Source: Cryomorphaceae bacterium
GTDB taxonomy: Bacteria > Bacteroidota > Bacteroidia > Flavobacteriales > Schleiferiaceae
Length of the DNA: 5,901 nt
Assembly: GCA_002685435.1 (NCBI GenBank)
Contig: NYXD01000074.1
Coordinates: 1 to 5,901, forward strand
Reading direction: 5' to 3'
How positions within the stretch are numbered: position 1 is the stretch's first letter; the number at the start of each line of letters is the position of its first letter. Positions 5,886 through 5,901 of this stretch are shown here, one piece after another. The notes beneath the pieces were generated by a model that was not told the origin of the DNA, did not search any database, and worked only from the letters and a program-made list of their open reading frames with translations. The position numbers were made by a program, and so were the translations under genes.

Positions 5886-5901
5886 ACTAAGTTTATTGTA
5901 T

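Overview
The window looks like a chromosomal segment of a member of the Bacteroidota, most likely Flavobacteriales-like. The evidence is a C-terminal type IX secretion (T9SS) sorting domain, two lipoproteins with short Bacteroidota-style signal peptides, a short (256 aa) AMP nucleosidase, a lipoprotein M49 dipeptidyl peptidase III, no Shine-Dalgarno sequences ahead of the starts, and promoter candidates of the TTTG/TAnnTTTG kind. The assignment is from recalled family features, not from a search.

Layout, left to right. A Fur-family metalloregulator (+) enters from the left edge, its first codons missing, and ends at 395. Four bases later, facing it, lies AMP nucleosidase (-, 400-1170). A 105-base divergent promoter region (1171-1275) separates that gene from a two-gene rightward operon: an MbnP-family copper-binding protein with a T9SS sorting domain (1276-2223), then an overlapping di-heme MbnH/MauG/cytochrome-c-peroxidase-family lipoprotein (2213-3184). 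Five bases later, facing the operon, is cytidine deaminase (-, 3190-3657). A 118-base gap (3658-3775) carries a strong palindromic terminator. It is followed by a lipoprotein dipeptidyl peptidase III (-, 3776-5788). A second hairpin at 5864-5885 appears to end a leftward gene lying beyond the right edge.

Function. AMP nucleosidase and cytidine deaminase are purine and pyrimidine salvage enzymes, and the dipeptidyl peptidase is an envelope zinc peptidase. The most interesting part is the MbnP/MbnH pair between the two salvage genes. In the characterised methanotroph pair, MbnH converts a tryptophan of MbnP to kynurenine, which MbnP needs to bind copper. Here MbnP has only two tryptophans, both in the conserved MHWGW motif. 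The di-heme partner has none, so it lacks the inter-heme tryptophan typical of MauG and bacterial cytochrome c peroxidases. The T9SS tail on MbnP, and acidic residues just after the lipid-attachment cysteine of MbnH, suggest a cell-surface version of this copper system.
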